This document shows, piece by piece, positions 15,851 through 24,335 of a stretch of DNA of 64,000 nt. The stretch's first letter is position 1; each line of letters starts with the position of its first letter. Origin of the DNA: JBFAPK01 sp040676675 (GTDB taxonomy: Bacteria; Actinomycetota; Actinomycetes; Mycobacteriales; Micromonosporaceae); contig NZ_JBFAPK010000017.1 in NCBI RefSeq assembly GCF_040676675.1, positions 62,001 through 126,000 on the forward strand, given 5' to 3'. Below the pieces are notes generated by a model, which saw only the letters and a program-made list of their open reading frames with translations, did not search any database and was not told the DNA's origin. A program made the position numbers and the translations under genes.

Positions 15851-16832
15851 CTAGACGAGTAAGTCCTAAGTCGGTCCCGGTTGTGGGTACGGGAGAAGGG
15901 TGTTGAAGATCCGTTTGTGACGACAGACCTCAACACCCTTCTCACCGCACTGTACGTGAAGATCGACGACTGGCTCGGCCGGGTACACAGGCACGGCCGG
16001 CCACCAAAGCTGTCCGACGCCGAACTACTCACCCTCGCCGTCGCCCAAGCCCTACTCGGCGTCCGCTCCGAAGCCCGCTGGCTGCGATTCGTCCCCCGAC
16101 ACCTGCCCGGAGCCTTCCCCTACCTACCCGGCCAGTCCGGCTACAACAAACGCCTCAAAGCCGCGCTACTGCTGATCAAACGAGCCATCCGCGCCCTGGC
16201 CGCCGACACCGACCTGTGGACCGACAGCCTCTGGATCGTCGACTCCACCCCGGTGGAGTGCGGCCGGTCCCGCCCCACCGTGAAACGCTCGAACCTGGCC
16301 GGCTGGGCCAGCTACGGCTACTGCGCCTCCCACTCCCGGTTCTTCTGGGGACTACGACTCCACCTGGTCTGCACCCCCGCCGGACTACCCGTCACCTGGG
16401 CTCTGGCCTCACCCAAGGTCGACGAACGGCAGGTCCTGACCGCGATCCTCGACCACGACCCCCACCTCATCGCCGACCGTCCCGGCCTGCTGATCATCGC
16501 GGACAAGGGCTACGTCTCCAAAGAGTTGGACCGGTGGCTGGCCGAGCGTGGGGTCCGACTGCTGCGTCCGTCGTACCGCAACCGCACCCCACGACCCGGC
16601 GAGCGCCTCCTCAAGCCGGTCCGTCAGTTGATCGAGTCGGTCAACGACACCCTCAAAGGCCAACTCGACCTCGAACTACACGGCGGACGCATTGAAGGCG
16701 TCGCCGTACGCGTCGCGCAACGACTCCTCGCGATGACCGCCGCGATCTGGCACAACCGCGCCACCGGCCAGCCCACCACCAGGTCCCTGATCGCCTACGA
16801 CCACTAACCAGACTTCGGACTTACTCGTCTAG
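15851..16832 (+). mobile_element. IS982-family insertion sequence
   Basis: Terminal inverted repeats are visible: CTAGACGAGTAAGTCC at 15851-15866, and its complement at the right end (GGACTTACTCGTCTAG, 16817-16832), continuing with one mismatch. TGCGGA flanks both ends (15845-15850 and 16834-16839), a probable target duplication with one odd base. The element holds a single complete transposase gene, so it looks recent and potentially active. Confidence 0.88.
15917..16807 (+). CDS. IS982-family DDE transposase
   Basis: A 296-residue transposase counted from GTG 15917 (VTTDLNTLLTALYVKIDDW), the start seen in close relatives; a longer frame from 15881 reads into the inverted repeat region. DDE-type features: WIVDSTPVECGR (first Asp), LLIIADKGYVSKELD (second Asp) and the C-terminal RQLIESVNDTLKGQLDLE containing the catalytic Glu. 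It is complete and moves the element by cut-and-paste or copy-type transposition. Confidence 0.9.
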   Translation: MTTDLNTLLTALYVKIDDWLGRVHRHGRPPKLSDAELLTLAVAQALLGVRSEARWLRFVPRHLPGAFPYLPGQSGYNKRLKAALLLIKRAIRALAADTDLWTDSLWIVDSTPVECGRSRPTVKRSNLAGWASYGYCASHSRFFWGLRLHLVCTPAGLPVTWALASPKVDERQVLTAILDHDPHLIADRPGLLIIADKGYVSKELDRWLAERGVRLLRPSYRNRTPRPGERLLKPVRQLIESVNDTLKGQLDLELHGGRIEGVAVRVAQRLLAMTAAIWHNRATGQPTTRSLIAYDH

Positions 16833-16944
16833 ATGCGGACTGCGCGGGTCGGGCGTGCCGTGTCGGGAATGCAACGGGCATGCGCTGATGCGGGAGGACC
16901 GTCAGCCGTCACATGGGGCCGGATTGTGCGGTAGGCGATGACGA

Positions 16945-17502
16945 TCAGCCTCGCATCGCGGCACGAAGCAGGTGAACCGCCTGGCTCAGGATTTCCCGCA
17001 GCGCCCGCAGCTGACGGGGGGTCCACCTGGGGTGGTACGACTCCGTCCCAAAGGCCCATGGGACGCTAGCGGCGAGGAGCTTGTCGTAGCAGCCGTCACG
17101 CAGGCCGCCACGGTCGCTCCATGGCCGGCCGGTGCTGTAGGCGGCGTCGGTGGCCCAGTTCCAGAGGTTCAACCCGGACTCTGGGTCGAGCGCCATTCGC
17201 TGGCCTCGTAGCCAGTCTTGAGCTGGCTCCAGGTCGGTCGCGACCACAGGCTCGTGGCCCGCTGGATCGCCGTCGGCAGCCCAACCTTTCGCATCTGCCA
17301 TTGCCCAGCAGTCAGCTTCGGAGGCGAAGGTGTACAGGCGTTTCGCCCGGGCCGCAGCGCAGTCCTCGTTGTTGACGTCCTGGCCCCACCACACGTAGGT
17401 GACCTGCCCGTCGAACTTCAGGGCGGTTGGCCAACCCTTGATCGGAACGAGGTCACCGTCTCGGCCACAGAAATCGCGTTTCACGGCTGAGGACCATGCC
17501 AT
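16945..17502 (-). CDS. Hypothetical Trp-rich protein
   Basis: A 185-residue protein counted from ATG 17502 (MAWSSAVKRDFCGRDGDLVP); ten further codons are possible upstream. It is rich in Trp and acidic residues (VTYVWWGQDVNNEDC, DCWAMADAKGWAADG, LNLWNWATDAAY). No signal peptide. Not recognised; the composition resembles immunity proteins of polymorphic toxins, but no homologous family can be named from sight alone. Confidence 0.6.
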   Translation of the reverse strand: MAWSSAVKRDFCGRDGDLVPIKGWPTALKFDGQVTYVWWGQDVNNEDCAAARAKRLYTFASEADCWAMADAKGWAADGDPAGHEPVVATDLEPAQDWLRGQRMALDPESGLNLWNWATDAAYSTGRPWSDRGGLRDGCYDKLLAASVPWAFGTESYHPRWTPRQLRALREILSQAVHLLRAAMRG

Positions 17503-17742
17503 AGCCGGGTTGCGACAACGCCTCGCGCGCACCCGCAGTTTGGAAGATCGTTGCCCGCTGCCTTGGTCTGCCCGTTGTGCCTGGTCGTCGGCGGTGGCGT
17601 GGTGACCGCTCGTGCCCGCTGGCGACCGTCTACGGCACCGGTTACTGGCACGTGAATGGCCCGGCCCAGTGGCGCGGTTGGCCGGCGTCGTACGGCTTTC
17701 CGCCCTGGCTCTCGGGTCGGGGCGGCTTGCCGTGGCGCCGGC

Positions 17743-18327
17743 TCACCGTGCTCCTGGACCATGTACTCCGGTGGCAAGCCGCGAAGCGGCGCGGCAGCGA
17801 TCGCCCCGCCTTCGACGGCGGCCAGCCACCCACGCGATCGTCACGGCATGCTCTGCGGCACGGCTACGGCCGTGGCCTCGGTACGGGCGGCTGGGGCTTA
17901 GAACAGAGTCTCGTGTTGCAGCTGCGGGATAGCTAGCTGCCCGCAGTAACTGACGGATGGGTTCGACAGCGGCGAGACGTTCACGGAGGTTGCCGTCCTC
18001 GGTCGCCATCTCCGTCAGGATCGAGTCATCGGCATAAGCTGTGTCGACGGCACGCAGGGCTGCGATGGCGACCTCTGCGGTAGGCCGTAGGGCTGCCGCA
18101 GCCGGCCACTGCTCGTGGCTCTCTGGGACGCACCCGGCGAGGAGCGCAGCCGCGGCGACGCCCTGCACGCAAAGCGTGTAATCCTCTACTTGCCTATCGC
18201 CGGACACCAGCTGGTCGATGGTCAGCAGCAATGCCGGTACCACCTCGTCGGGCGGTAGCTCCGCCAGGTGGTCTACGAAGTCCATCGAGGTGTCGTCATC
18301 GAAGGGGCCATGTCCCCAGCTACCCAA
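17743..18327 (-). CDS. DUF4259 protein with frameshifted C-terminus
   Basis: The TTG at 18327 opens GSWGHGPFDDDTSMDFVDHL, the conserved DUF4259 N-terminus. About 145 codons are intact and match the copy at 11137-11555. Near 17926-17937 a 4-base insertion (TAGC doubled to TAGCTAGC) shifts the frame, so the ancestral stop at 17898-17900 is bypassed and about 50 unrelated residues are added. The domain itself is probably whole and may still work. The function of the family is unknown. Confidence 0.75.
   Translation of the reverse strand: MGSWGHGPFDDDTSMDFVDHLAELPPDEVVPALLLTIDQLVSGDRQVEDYTLCVQGVAAAALLAGCVPESHEQWPAAAALRPTAEVAIAALRAVDTAYADDSILTEMATEDGNLRERLAAVEPIRQLLRAASYPAAATRDSVLSPSRPYRGHGRSRAAEHAVTIAWVAGRRRRRGDRCRAASRLATGVHGPGAR
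17745..18327. repeat. Diverged direct repeat, right copy (DUF4259 region)
   Basis: Partner of 10985-11555 in the same orientation. Besides the DUF4259 gene it shares about 150 bases downstream of that gene, including TGGCAAGCCGCG and CGATCGTC. The copies differ at many positions, so the duplication or the two separate acquisitions are old. Confidence 0.75.
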
Positions 18328-18759
18328 GGTCGCCCTCCCCGCAGGCTCTATATGCGGGGACTTTAGACCCCAACGGGCCCGCCGCGCTGGCCGATGCCGG
18401 CCGGAGGCCGCCAGCAGGCCGAGCGCGGGCGGGCCTGCGCCGTGCTTGCACGGCGCCTTGATCCAAAAGAGATCGTTTCGGCAGCAGTTGACTTGAAGCA
18501 GGCTTCCCTAGCCCGCGCTGCCTCCGGTCCGGGCCTGTAGCCGATTGAGCTGGACGGAAACGAATTTCCGAACGGAAAGTGCTGGAAAAGTGAACTGTAG
18601 TCACCGCCATGCTTTTCAAACAGCCCACGGACACCACCATCGGTGGCCTTGCTGATTGCTTCCCGCACTGATTCCGAGCGCATGTCCAAGGCGACAAAAT
18701 TGCCATGGATCTCGGCGACGGCGTCGATGCGATTGTACTGGCTACGGAACTCGTCCCCG
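18328..18759. other. Gene-poor stretch before the AICE backbone
   Basis: No supported gene. A minus-strand open frame (18905-18363) has a protein-like middle part (NRIDAVAEIHGNFVALDMRS) in somewhat lower-GC DNA, but its ends look non-coding and it overlaps the spdB remnant, so it may be a gene fragment. Confidence 0.35.
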
Positions 18760-19212
18760 GACTCCGTCGGGTCGGACGAACCCGTACGGCGCTCGTCCCC
18801 GGACTCGACTCGGCCGGACGAGCGGGTACCGGCCACGTCCTGGAACGGAACCGGTCGGGCTGGCGGGGACGGTGATCGTCCCGAGCCGGTACCGGTGCAG
18901 GTCACCGCCGAGGACGAGCAAGACGAGAACCCAAACTAGCAGGTCGAGGACGGGGACGGCCAGGCGCCGGGCGCCGACCTGGTCCAGCTCGCCCGGCAGC
19001 GGGCGGCCGAGCATCGGGCCGCGACGGGACGGCCGATCACCCGCGACGAACTACGGGCCGTCCTGCGGGTCGCCAACGGGACCGCCTCCGAACTCCTGCG
19101 CCAGGTGCGCGAGTCCGACCGTCCCGCGCTCGTCCCCGTACCCGCAACCGCCTTCACCCCACGCAACGGCACCACGTTCCACCCTTCGGCACCCTCGGAG
19201 GCCAGCAAGTGA
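18760..19212 (+). pseudogene. spdB (DUF2637) transfer gene remnant
   Basis: The frame ending at TGA 19210-19212 carries the cytoplasmic tail of AICE spread proteins: LVQLARQRAAEHRAATGRPI, then TRDELRAVLRVANGTASELL. The stop overlaps the GTG of the rep gene, as expected for this operon. In the same frame a TAG at 18937-18939 interrupts it, and the four-helix membrane half that should precede the tail is absent. It is therefore a truncated remnant. The exact left border is uncertain. Confidence 0.65.
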
Positions 19213-21023
19213 CCGTGCACCAAATCGAACTCGCCCCACCCCCACGCCAACCCGAACCACCCGCCCCGGCACCCGAGCCGCGGCCCGGGTCGCGGGCGGA
19301 CCAGATGCGCAAACCGCTCGCCAAGGACGGGCTCAAGCAACTCGCCGAACAGCACGGCGTCTGCGTCCGGCCCCTGGCCCTGCGGCGCACCGACACTCAC
19401 ACGGGCAAGACCGAGGTCATCGAGGTCCCGTGCGGGGCGACGCTGGCTGTGAAGTGCAAGCCCTGCGCCGAACGCGGCCGGCGGTTGCGCATCCAGCAGA
19501 TCCGGGAGGGCTGGCACCTGGCTGACGAGCCGGCTGTACGACCCGAACCACCGGACGCCGGTGTGCTCGACCTGGTGCGGGTGCGGGCGCATCTGGAGTT
19601 CGAACGGACCGCCGTGCAGTACGAGCCGATGCACTCCGACGAGCGGGCCGCGCAGATCGCCGAGATCGACCAGGCCATCGCCGACCTGGACGAGGAGTTG
19701 GGGGAGACGAGCCTGCGGGGGCACCTCACCCCGAAGGAGCGGGAGGATCGGCCTCGGCGGAAGCGGTCGACCAGGCGGCGGCAGGACTCCCCGGACCTGC
19801 CTCGGCTGCCCGTGTCGCCGAAGACGATCGGCCGCGCCTACGCCGGCCGCTCAGGCAAGACGTACCGGCCGTCGATGCTGGTCACTCTCACCCTCGGCTC
19901 ACACGGCGCCGTGCACTCCCACCTGCGCCGCGGCGCCTACATCGCCCCCTGCGAGTGCGGCCAACGCCACGGCCCACACGACGATGTCCTCGGCACCCCG
20001 GTCGACCCGAGCAGCTACGACTACCGGCGGGCGGCCCTGGACGCGATCCACTTCGCCCGGGTCCTGGACCGGTGGTGGCAGAACCTGCGCCGGGCGGCCG
20101 GCTGGAACGTCCAGTACGCGGGCGTCGTCGAGCTGCAACGCCGCCTCACTCCGCATGCGCACTTCGCCATCCGGGGCACCCTGCCCCGGCGGCTGCTCAA
20201 GCAGGTAGCGGCGGCCACTTACCACCAGGTGTGGTGGCCGCCGTTCGACGAGCCGGTGTACACGGTCGACAAGCCGCCGGTCTGGGACGTCGAGCAGCAG
20301 TGTTACGTCAATCCTAGGACGCTCCAGGCGTTGCGTACCTGGTCACAGGCCCTCGACGAGCTGGAGGAATCCGACAGCCGGCCCGCGTACGTGGCGAGGC
20401 TGGGTCGGATCGACGCCCGGGGAATCGAGCAGGGCACCAAGGACGCCGAGCGCTCGATTCGGTACGTCACCAAGTACGTCACGAAGGACCTGACCGAGCA
20501 AGCGAAACCGCGGTCGGATGCACAACGCGCACACTTCGACCGGCTCCACGCGGAGCTGGCCGTGCTGCCCTGCTCTCCGACCTGCGCGAACTGGCTGCTC
20601 TACGGCGTCCAACCCGACCAGGCCAAGCCGGGCCTGACCCCGGGCCGGTGCACGGGCAAGGTCCACCAGCGCACCACGCTCGGCTTCACCGGCCGTCGCG
20701 TCCTCGTCTCCCGGCAGTGGTCCGGCAAGACCCTCGCCGACCACCGCGCCGACAACCGGGCCTGGATCCGCGCCGTCCTCGCCGGCGGCATGGCCGACAC
20801 CGACCAGCCCGACCAGGAGCACGACCAGGACCAGGCCGCCGACGACAACCGGTACCGGTTCGAACTCGCCCGACCCGAAGACCCGGACGTCCTGCCGCTG
20901 GAACACCGCCTCCTACGCGCCATCTCCGCCCGAATCCGCTGGCGAACAGACCTCGACACGGCCCGTCGACGAGCCGCCGCCGCTGTTTCGGCAACTGACT
21001 CGACTCTTGGCCCCGCAGCCTGA
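19209..21023 (+). CDS. RepSA-like rolling-circle replication initiator of the AICE
   Basis: A 604-residue initiator that nicks the element's origin for replication after excision. A Cys pair (KCKPCAERG) precedes the catalytic part. The HUH metal site is LTPHAHFAIRG (His 316 and 318), and the nucleophile region is RYVTKYVTKDL (Tyr 419 and 423). A further cluster CSPTCANWLLYGVQ and a basic, GRRVLVSRQWSGKTL C-terminal segment are typical of the RepSA/pSAM2 type. GTG at 19209 overlaps the spdB stop. It appears complete. Confidence 0.85.
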   Translation: MTVHQIELAPPPRQPEPPAPAPEPRPGSRADQMRKPLAKDGLKQLAEQHGVCVRPLALRRTDTHTGKTEVIEVPCGATLAVKCKPCAERGRRLRIQQIREGWHLADEPAVRPEPPDAGVLDLVRVRAHLEFERTAVQYEPMHSDERAAQIAEIDQAIADLDEELGETSLRGHLTPKEREDRPRRKRSTRRRQDSPDLPRLPVSPKTIGRAYAGRSGKTYRPSMLVTLTLGSHGAVHSHLRRGAYIAPCECGQRHGPHDDVLGTPVDPSSYDYRRAALDAIHFARVLDRWWQNLRRAAGWNVQYAGVVELQRRLTPHAHFAIRGTLPRRLLKQVAAATYHQVWWPPFDEPVYTVDKPPVWDVEQQCYVNPRTLQALRTWSQALDELEESDSRPAYVARLGRIDARGIEQGTKDAERSIRYVTKYVTKDLTEQAKPRSDAQRAHFDRLHAELAVLPCSPTCANWLLYGVQPDQAKPGLTPGRCTGKVHQRTTLGFTGRRVLVSRQWSGKTLADHRADNRAWIRAVLAGGMADTDQPDQEHDQDQAADDNRYRFELARPEDPDVLPLEHRLLRAISARIRWRTDLDTARRRAAAAVSATDSTLGPAA

Positions 21024-21046
21024 ACCCCTCGGAGGACATCACCCCC

Positions 21047-21232
21047 ATGGAAGACGAGCTGTTGACCGTCCCCCAGGTGCTCGCCGCGCTCAACGGCGTA
21101 TCGCGGCGGACCTTCTATCGCTGGCGCGAACTGGGCGTCGCGCCGGAGTGCATCAAGCTCCCGAACGGCGAACTGCGCATCGAGCGGCGCGACCTGCGGG
21201 CCTGGCTGGAGCAGCACCGGGAGGCGGCGTGA
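21047..21232 (+). CDS. xis: Excisionase (helix-turn-helix, Xis-like)
   Basis: A 61-residue DNA-binding protein with the MerR-type excisionase fold: ELLTVPQVLAALNGVSRRTF and YRWRELGVAP form the helix-turn-helix, and RIERRDLRAWLEQH the wing end. It should bend DNA and steer the integrase toward excision. It lies between rep (23 bases upstream) and int, whose GTG overlaps its TGA stop. Confidence 0.85.
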   Translation: MEDELLTVPQVLAALNGVSRRTFYRWRELGVAPECIKLPNGELRIERRDLRAWLEQHREAA

Positions 21233-22612
21233 AGTCGCGCGAGGTACGGATTCGCGGGATCCAGGTCAACGCCCTGGCGAAGCGGAAGAAAGTCGTACAC
21301 CGTCCGCTGGGTCGTGGGCGTCGAGCCGAAGTCGCGGACGTTCAGCACGCGGGCGCTGGCCGACAACTTCCGCTCGGACCTGATGCAGGCGGCGAACCGT
21401 GGCGAGTCCTTCGACGGGGACTCGGGGCTGCCGGAGTCGATGGTGCCGCCGGAGGAGGCGGTCACGTGGCTGACCTTCGTACTGCGGTATGTCGACATGA
21501 AGTGGCCGGGTGCCGCCGCCAAGTCGCGCGACAGCATGACGGACGCGCTGGCGACCGTGACCGGTGTCCTCGTTCGGGACGTGGCAGGCCGGCCTGACGC
21601 GGTGCTGCTGCGGCGGGCACTGCGGGAGTACGAGCTTCCGCCGGCCGCTCGGCAACTGGACCGGCCGGCGGAGATCGCGGCGGCCCTGCGCTGGCTCGGC
21701 AAAGCGTCCGTGTCGCTGCCGGCGCTGGCGGAGGCTGCGGTGGTGCGGCCGGCGCTGGACGCGCTCGGCCTGCGAATGGATGGCCGACCGGCGGCGGCGT
21801 CGACGACCAGGCGGCGGCGGTCGGTGTTCTACAACGTGCTTCAGTACGCCGTCGAGCTGGAGCTGTTGGACTTCAACCCGGTGGACAAGCTGCGCGTACG
21901 GTCGACGCGCCGCAAGGTCTCCGGCGAGGTTGACCGGCGGGTGGTAGTCAACGTGGGCCAGGCGCGGGAGCTGCTGACCGCGGTGACCTACGTCGGTCGG
22001 CGGGGCAGGAACGGGCGCCGTGGTGAGTGGCTGCGCGCCTTCTACGCGTGCCTGTACTTCGCCGCCCTGCGGCCGAGTGAGGCACTGGGGCTTCGGGAGC
22101 GGGACTGTCACCTGCCGGCGTCGGGGTGGGGTCTGCTGACGGTGGAGAAGTCACGGCCGTCGGCGGGCAAGCGGTACACCGACAGTGGCGAGGTGCACGA
22201 CGAACGCGGGCTCAAGCACCGGGGCGAGTCGGAGGCGCGGGAGGTGCCGATCCCGCCGGAGCTGGTGGCGATCCTGCGGGAGCACATCGAGCGGTTCGGC
22301 GTCGGTGCGGACGGGCGGCTGTTCCGCAGTACGCGGGGCGGGGTGGTGGCGTCGTCGACGTACTCGCGCGTGTGGGAGGAGGCGCGGATGCTGAGTCTTC
22401 CGCCGGAGCGGGTGGCGTCTCCGCTGGCCGGGCGGCCGTACGACCTGCGGCACGCCGGGGTCTCGCTCTGGCTCAACGCGGGGCTACCAGCGCCGGAGGT
22501 CGCGGCGCGGGCCGGCCACTCCGTCGATGTGCTGCTCAAGGTGTACGCGAAGTGCATCGACGGAGACCGGAGCCGCCTGAACGAGCGCATTGAAGCGGCC
22601 TTACGCGGATGA
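21229..22612 (+). pseudogene. int: Tyrosine integrase, frameshifted near the N-terminus
   Basis: The catalytic part is complete: FAALRPSEALGLRERD (first Arg), RPYDLRHAGVSLWLNAG (Arg-His box) and GHSVDVLLKVYAKC (nucleophilic Tyr). The expected start is GTG 21229, overlapping the xis stop, with an arm-binding N-terminus up to ALAKRKK at 21291. There an extra G at about 21292 shifts the frame; dropping it restores SYTVRWVVGVEPKSRTF. As read, either a 30-codon peptide or, from GTG 21314, a 432-residue protein lacking about 28 residues is made. Recombination is probably impaired unless this is a sequencing error. Confidence 0.75.
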
Positions 22613-22689
22613 CCATTGTGGTGACAGGAGCGAGCGGCCTTCCAATTTGCCTCGACTTGGTAACTTGTGGTCTAGACCTCAGGTTACTA

Positions 22690-23664
22690 TCAGCGGCCCA
22701 CCCAATTATCTTCACGTGTTGGGTCTGTAACCAGATAGCTTTCGTTGGCGAATGAGACGCCAAACTGGATCGTTGCTGACTGAATCTCGAACAGGAGCTT
22801 CTGTCGTTTCTTGATAGGGGTGTAAGGAATTGTTAATAATTCTTCCAATGAGGTGGGAGTTGGTGGGTTGGCAGTGCCCTCCCATAGGCCAAGTCGCTGT
22901 AATATGAACGCTAGTTCGCCGGAAATTACAGGGTGGCGCGCGAGTAACCTGCACGCCCGCAAGAATATTGCCGCTCGTGGAGTGGCGGAGAATACGGAGG
23001 CCCCTACTTGCTGAGTGAGCATTCCGGCAGTCAATAGGGATTGCACTCTTGATCTCAGTGTGCTCGGCTTCATCCCAAGTGGCCTAGCAAGGGTGGGGAA
23101 GTTGATGAATCCATGGGAGGCGATATTTTCCAGTGCCGCCAGCAGTAGGCCGGGAATCCCGGTTCCTTGTAAGAATAAATCCACATCCGAGGCGGTCAGT
23201 CGCCCAAATAGCACGTTCAAAAGAAGGTCGTCCAAAATCTGACTGCGAATTGCTGCAGCAACGGCCAGTCGCTCCTCTTCTTGATCTGCATCGAAAGCGG
23301 GATAGCGGATAAGTCGGACGAGTCGAGTTCTATCAGGTAACTGCTCAGACGCGCGTTGTAAAAATTCTTGGACTCGGGCTTCGTTGCGTGCGTCATGCGA
23401 GTAGAGGTAGATGGGGAGGTTCGACTTTGACTCGAAGAGGAGGGCGGATAAATCTTTGTCGATTCCTGCTGCATGGTGGGTCAATGTCTGGCCGACTAGC
23501 TGTCGTTGGTTGTTTGCTGTCAAGGTTGCTGCAAAATCGAAAAGTCCGCGATCGGCTTCTTTGTAGCCGTATAGTTCTGACCTCGACAACTCGCTAGCAG
23601 TCTCGATGAACTTCTCTGTGACGAAGTCATGTTCTGCGGAACGAGCCATGAAGATTCCCTCCAT
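22690..23664 (-). CDS. Hypothetical low-GC protein with winged-helix-like C-terminus
   Basis: A 324-residue soluble protein in DNA clearly poorer in GC (about 50%) than everything around it, so recently acquired from elsewhere. The N-terminal half (EHDFVTEKFIETASELSRSE, then GYKEADRGLFDFAATL) has a spacing of acidic residues that could be a nuclease-like fold, but this is weak. Residues 165-235 (FINFPTLARPLGMKPSTLRS, then VQSLLTAGMLTQQVG) look like a helix-turn-helix/winged helix. It sits between int and the tRNA end, a classic cargo position. Alternative start: MARSAEH, five codons later. Confidence 0.65.
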   Translation of the reverse strand: MEGIFMARSAEHDFVTEKFIETASELSRSELYGYKEADRGLFDFAATLTANNQRQLVGQTLTHHAAGIDKDLSALLFESKSNLPIYLYSHDARNEARVQEFLQRASEQLPDRTRLVRLIRYPAFDADQEEERLAVAAAIRSQILDDLLLNVLFGRLTASDVDLFLQGTGIPGLLLAALENIASHGFINFPTLARPLGMKPSTLRSRVQSLLTAGMLTQQVGASVFSATPRAAIFLRACRLLARHPVISGELAFILQRLGLWEGTANPPTPTSLEELLTIPYTPIKKRQKLLFEIQSATIQFGVSFANESYLVTDPTREDNWVGR

Positions 23665-23870
23665 ACGGGTTGCTGACGGGGTGGACCGTACGCTGCTGGT
23701 TGGTGATGGTGGGTGGACGCGGGTCGGTTATGCCACGAGAGCTGCGGTGAGGGCGCCTAGCCGGGGGCTGAAGCGGTGCACGCCACCGTGCAAGCTCCGT
23801 GTTGAACGACTGTCGGCTCATAGCTTTGAGCTGCGCGAACAGTTGGCCCGATGGGGTCAAGATCATTGCA

Positions 23871-24010
23871 CGTATTTTGCACGGACGGCGACAAGCGGCG
23901 GCTCCAGGTGGCCTACGACTGCCTACGAGATCCTCTCGGCCGAGAGGCGTTTCCGCTGGTCAGATGACGTTTCCGCTGATCTTTGGGGTGCCCCCGGCAG
24001 GATTCGAACC
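23871..24010. repeat. Right att site and element arm
   Basis: Bases 23986-24010 are the crossover core overlapping the tRNA-Arg 3' end; 23871-23985 are the element arm, similar to 10260-10371. The core is GGGTGCCCC, then one variable base, then GGCAGGATTCGAACC. Similarity stops inside the tRNA T-arm, as expected for an att core. About 200 further bases on the left (23665-23870) hold no gene. Confidence 0.75.
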
Positions 24011-24061
24011 TGCGACACACGGTTTAGGAAACCGTTGCTCTATCCCCTGAGCTACGAGGGC
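23989..24061 (-). tRNA. tRNA-Arg (anticodon CCU)
   Basis: A complete cloverleaf on the minus strand: acceptor GCCCTCG pairing with CGGGGGC (one G-U), D-arm GCTCAGGGGATAGAGC, anticodon stem ACGGT/ACCGT with loop TTCCTAA (anticodon at 24026-24028), T-arm GCAGG-TTCGAAT-CCTGC and discriminator A. CCA is not encoded. Its 3' end serves as the attachment site of the island on its left. It decodes the rare AGG codon. Confidence 0.95.
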
Positions 24062-24335
24062 GGGCCGTTCCAGGGTACCCACCGGCGGTGGTCGGTGTGG
24101 CACAGGGACCCGCGGAACCTGTCACCGCTGGCAGCGCCGGCCGTGGATCGCACACCGACCGCGCGCGGTCGTCGCTGGGCGGTGGGCCGGTCGCTGTCGC
24201 GTACGGCTGGTCGGCGTCGGTCAGTGGCGTGCGGCGGCGTCGGAGCACAACTGGTGCACACGCATGGAGATCATCTAGCCCGCCTGGGGAGCCCGGCTGC
24301 TATCCGACGGTCGGGGCGGGGGCGAGAATGCCGGC

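Larger units (their letters stand above)
15615..16888 (+). pseudogene. Small unknown gene split by IS982
   Basis: A strong ribosome site (GAGGGGGG) precedes GTG 15615. The frame reads 79 residues (starting QDGPYFVVKRPDFVARFLLG after the initiator) up to the left end of the insertion sequence, where the stop is supplied by the element. Removing the element and one copy of TGCGGA lets the frame continue through 16838-16888 to a natural TGA, giving about 95 residues. The product is not recognised. The fragment could still be expressed as a truncated protein. Confidence 0.5.
10372..24010. mobile_element. Integrated AICE-like element at tRNA-Arg(CCU), degraded
   Basis: A 13.6-kb segment is bounded by two copies of the tRNA-Arg 3' end. 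The right half carries the actinomycete integrative and conjugative element order: spdB remnant, rolling-circle initiator, excisionase, tyrosine integrase, next to the intact tRNA. The left half holds an integrase relic, an IS982 copy, duplicated DUF4259 genes and small unknown genes. No TraB (FtsK/SpoIIIE-type) translocase exists in it, spdB is truncated and the integrase is frameshifted, so it is probably not self-mobile. It may be a fusion of two successive insertions. Confidence 0.75.

Noticed and set aside
18363..18905. Minus-strand 180-codon frame
   Set aside because: Only its middle looks protein-like, and it overlaps the spdB remnant. Kept as a possible fragment, not as a gene.
21314..22612. 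Intact integrase starting at GTG 21314
   Set aside because: That start drops the conserved beginning of the arm-binding domain, which is present just upstream in another frame joined to xis.
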